Shown here piece after piece: positions 5,114 through 5,499 of a stretch of 5,499 nucleotides of DNA (positions within the stretch are counted from its first letter, which is position 1; each line of letters opens with the position of its first letter). Location of the stretch: assembly GCA_955652455.1 (NCBI GenBank), contig CATPBU010000137.1, positions 1-5,499 of the forward strand. Reading direction: 5' to 3'. Below the pieces are notes generated by a model that saw only the letters and a program-made list of their open reading frames with translations, was not told the origin of the DNA and made no database searches. The stretch is from Candidatus Dormiibacterota bacterium. GTDB lineage: Bacteria; Chloroflexota; Dormibacteria; UBA8260. The position numbers and the translations under genes were made by a program.

Positions 5114-5499
5114 ATGCCCGACTTTTTCCCATCGCCACGCGAGAACATCGCCGTCCCAGACGCCCGCAAGGGCCAGATCGTCTTCAAGTGGCCGGACCTG
5201 AGCATCCGCCGGTACAGCAACGCGATCGTTGCCCCGGACGAGGTCGCGGTCTTCATGTACCAGGGCGAGGTCAAGGGCACGCTGCCACCCGGCCGCCACG
5301 CACTTGACGCCACCGAGATCCCCTTCCTCGGCTTCTTTGCGGACCACCTCACCGGTGGCAACCTGTACCGCGCCGAGATCTACTTCGTGGGCAGCCGCGA
5401 GTATCCCGACCTGAAGTTCGGCGGTCGGATCGACAACGTCCAGGACCCGGTCACCGGACTGGTCGTGTCACTCGGCGTGTACGGCGAGTACTCCCTGAA
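5114..5499 (+). CDS. SPFH-domain protein of the YdjI / 'virion core protein' type (partial, 5' end)
   Basis: The first 128 codons are present and the frame runs off the window. SPFH proteins (stomatin, prohibitin, flotillin, HflK/C) form membrane-associated oligomers. The YdjI-like subgroup (stomatin/prohibitin-type, often with a C-terminal zinc ribbon) has no transmembrane helix at its start and is linked in Bacillus to membrane-stress and phage-shock functions. Visible family traits are an N-terminal amphipathic segment and KWPDLSIRRYSNAIVAPDEV (25-44), matching the 'W..D..I...S.LIV.PG' pattern. They continue with AVFMYQGEVKGTLPPGRHAL (45-64), EIPFLGFF (68-75) and YRAEIYFVGSREYPDLKFGG (85-104). 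The start is ATG 5114, chosen from the ribosome binding site spacing. The gene is transcribed away from the Tad block and nothing in the sequence ties the two functionally. The C-terminal half, which would show a zinc ribbon or other addition, is outside the window. Confidence 0.82.
   Translation, partial: MPDFFPSPRENIAVPDARKGQIVFKWPDLSIRRYSNAIVAPDEVAVFMYQGEVKGTLPPGRHALDATEIPFLGFFADHLTGGNLYRAEIYFVGSREYPDLKFGGRIDNVQDPVTGLVVSLGVYGEYSL

Noticed and set aside
5094..5115. ATCAC...GTGAT repeat that would place the SPFH ribosome binding site in a loop
   Set aside because: The arms are only 5 bp with a 12-base loop. This is likely chance, and not enough to propose translational control.
4878..5347. 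Two minus-strand frames (86 and 111 residues) across the divergent region
   Set aside because: Both run antisense into the well-supported SPFH gene, overlap each other in different frames, and show no domain or good ribosome binding site.

Overview
This is a GC-rich, densely coded bacterial window with high third-position GC, GTG as well as ATG starts, and Ala/Arg/Pro-rich proteins. That suggests an actinobacterium-like or Chloroflexota/Dormibacterota-like high-GC organism. The sequence alone does not settle the phylum.

Layout from left to right. Positions 1-178 hold the 3' end of an unrecognised + strand gene. It converges, with only 6 bases between, on a leftward gene set spanning 185 to about 4793. 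Read in the direction of transcription (right to left), that set is: a large protein with a helical N-terminus, a long Ala/Pro/acidic linker and C-terminal TPR-like repeats (3156-4793); a CpaB/RcpC-type SAF-domain pilus assembly protein (2147-2968); a TadB-type platform protein (1119-2099); and a TadC-type platform protein (185-1117). The last two are separated by one base. A 320-base divergent intergenic region (4794-5113) follows, carrying two inverted repeats, an 8-bp palindrome and a weak promoter candidate. The window ends with the first 128 codons of a + strand SPFH-domain protein of the YdjI / 'virion core protein' type (5114 to the edge).

The leftward genes form part of a Tad/Flp-type (type IVc) pilus or related secretion apparatus. 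TadB and TadC would be the paired inner-membrane platform proteins, and CpaB a membrane-anchored assembly factor. The TPR protein has no signal peptide and is probably a cytosolic scaffold or adaptor. The block lacks the motor ATPase (TadA/CpaF), TadZ/CpaE, the Flp prepilin and the prepilin peptidase. Both ends are closed off, by a convergent gene on the left and a divergent gene on the right, so these parts must be encoded elsewhere or be absent.

I found no tRNA, rRNA, CRISPR array, insertion sequence or integrase. The main points for a second look are the TPR protein heading an ATPase-less Tad block, a perfect 11-bp stem in its 5' region that bears on its start codon, and inverted repeats in the cpaB leader and the divergent region.
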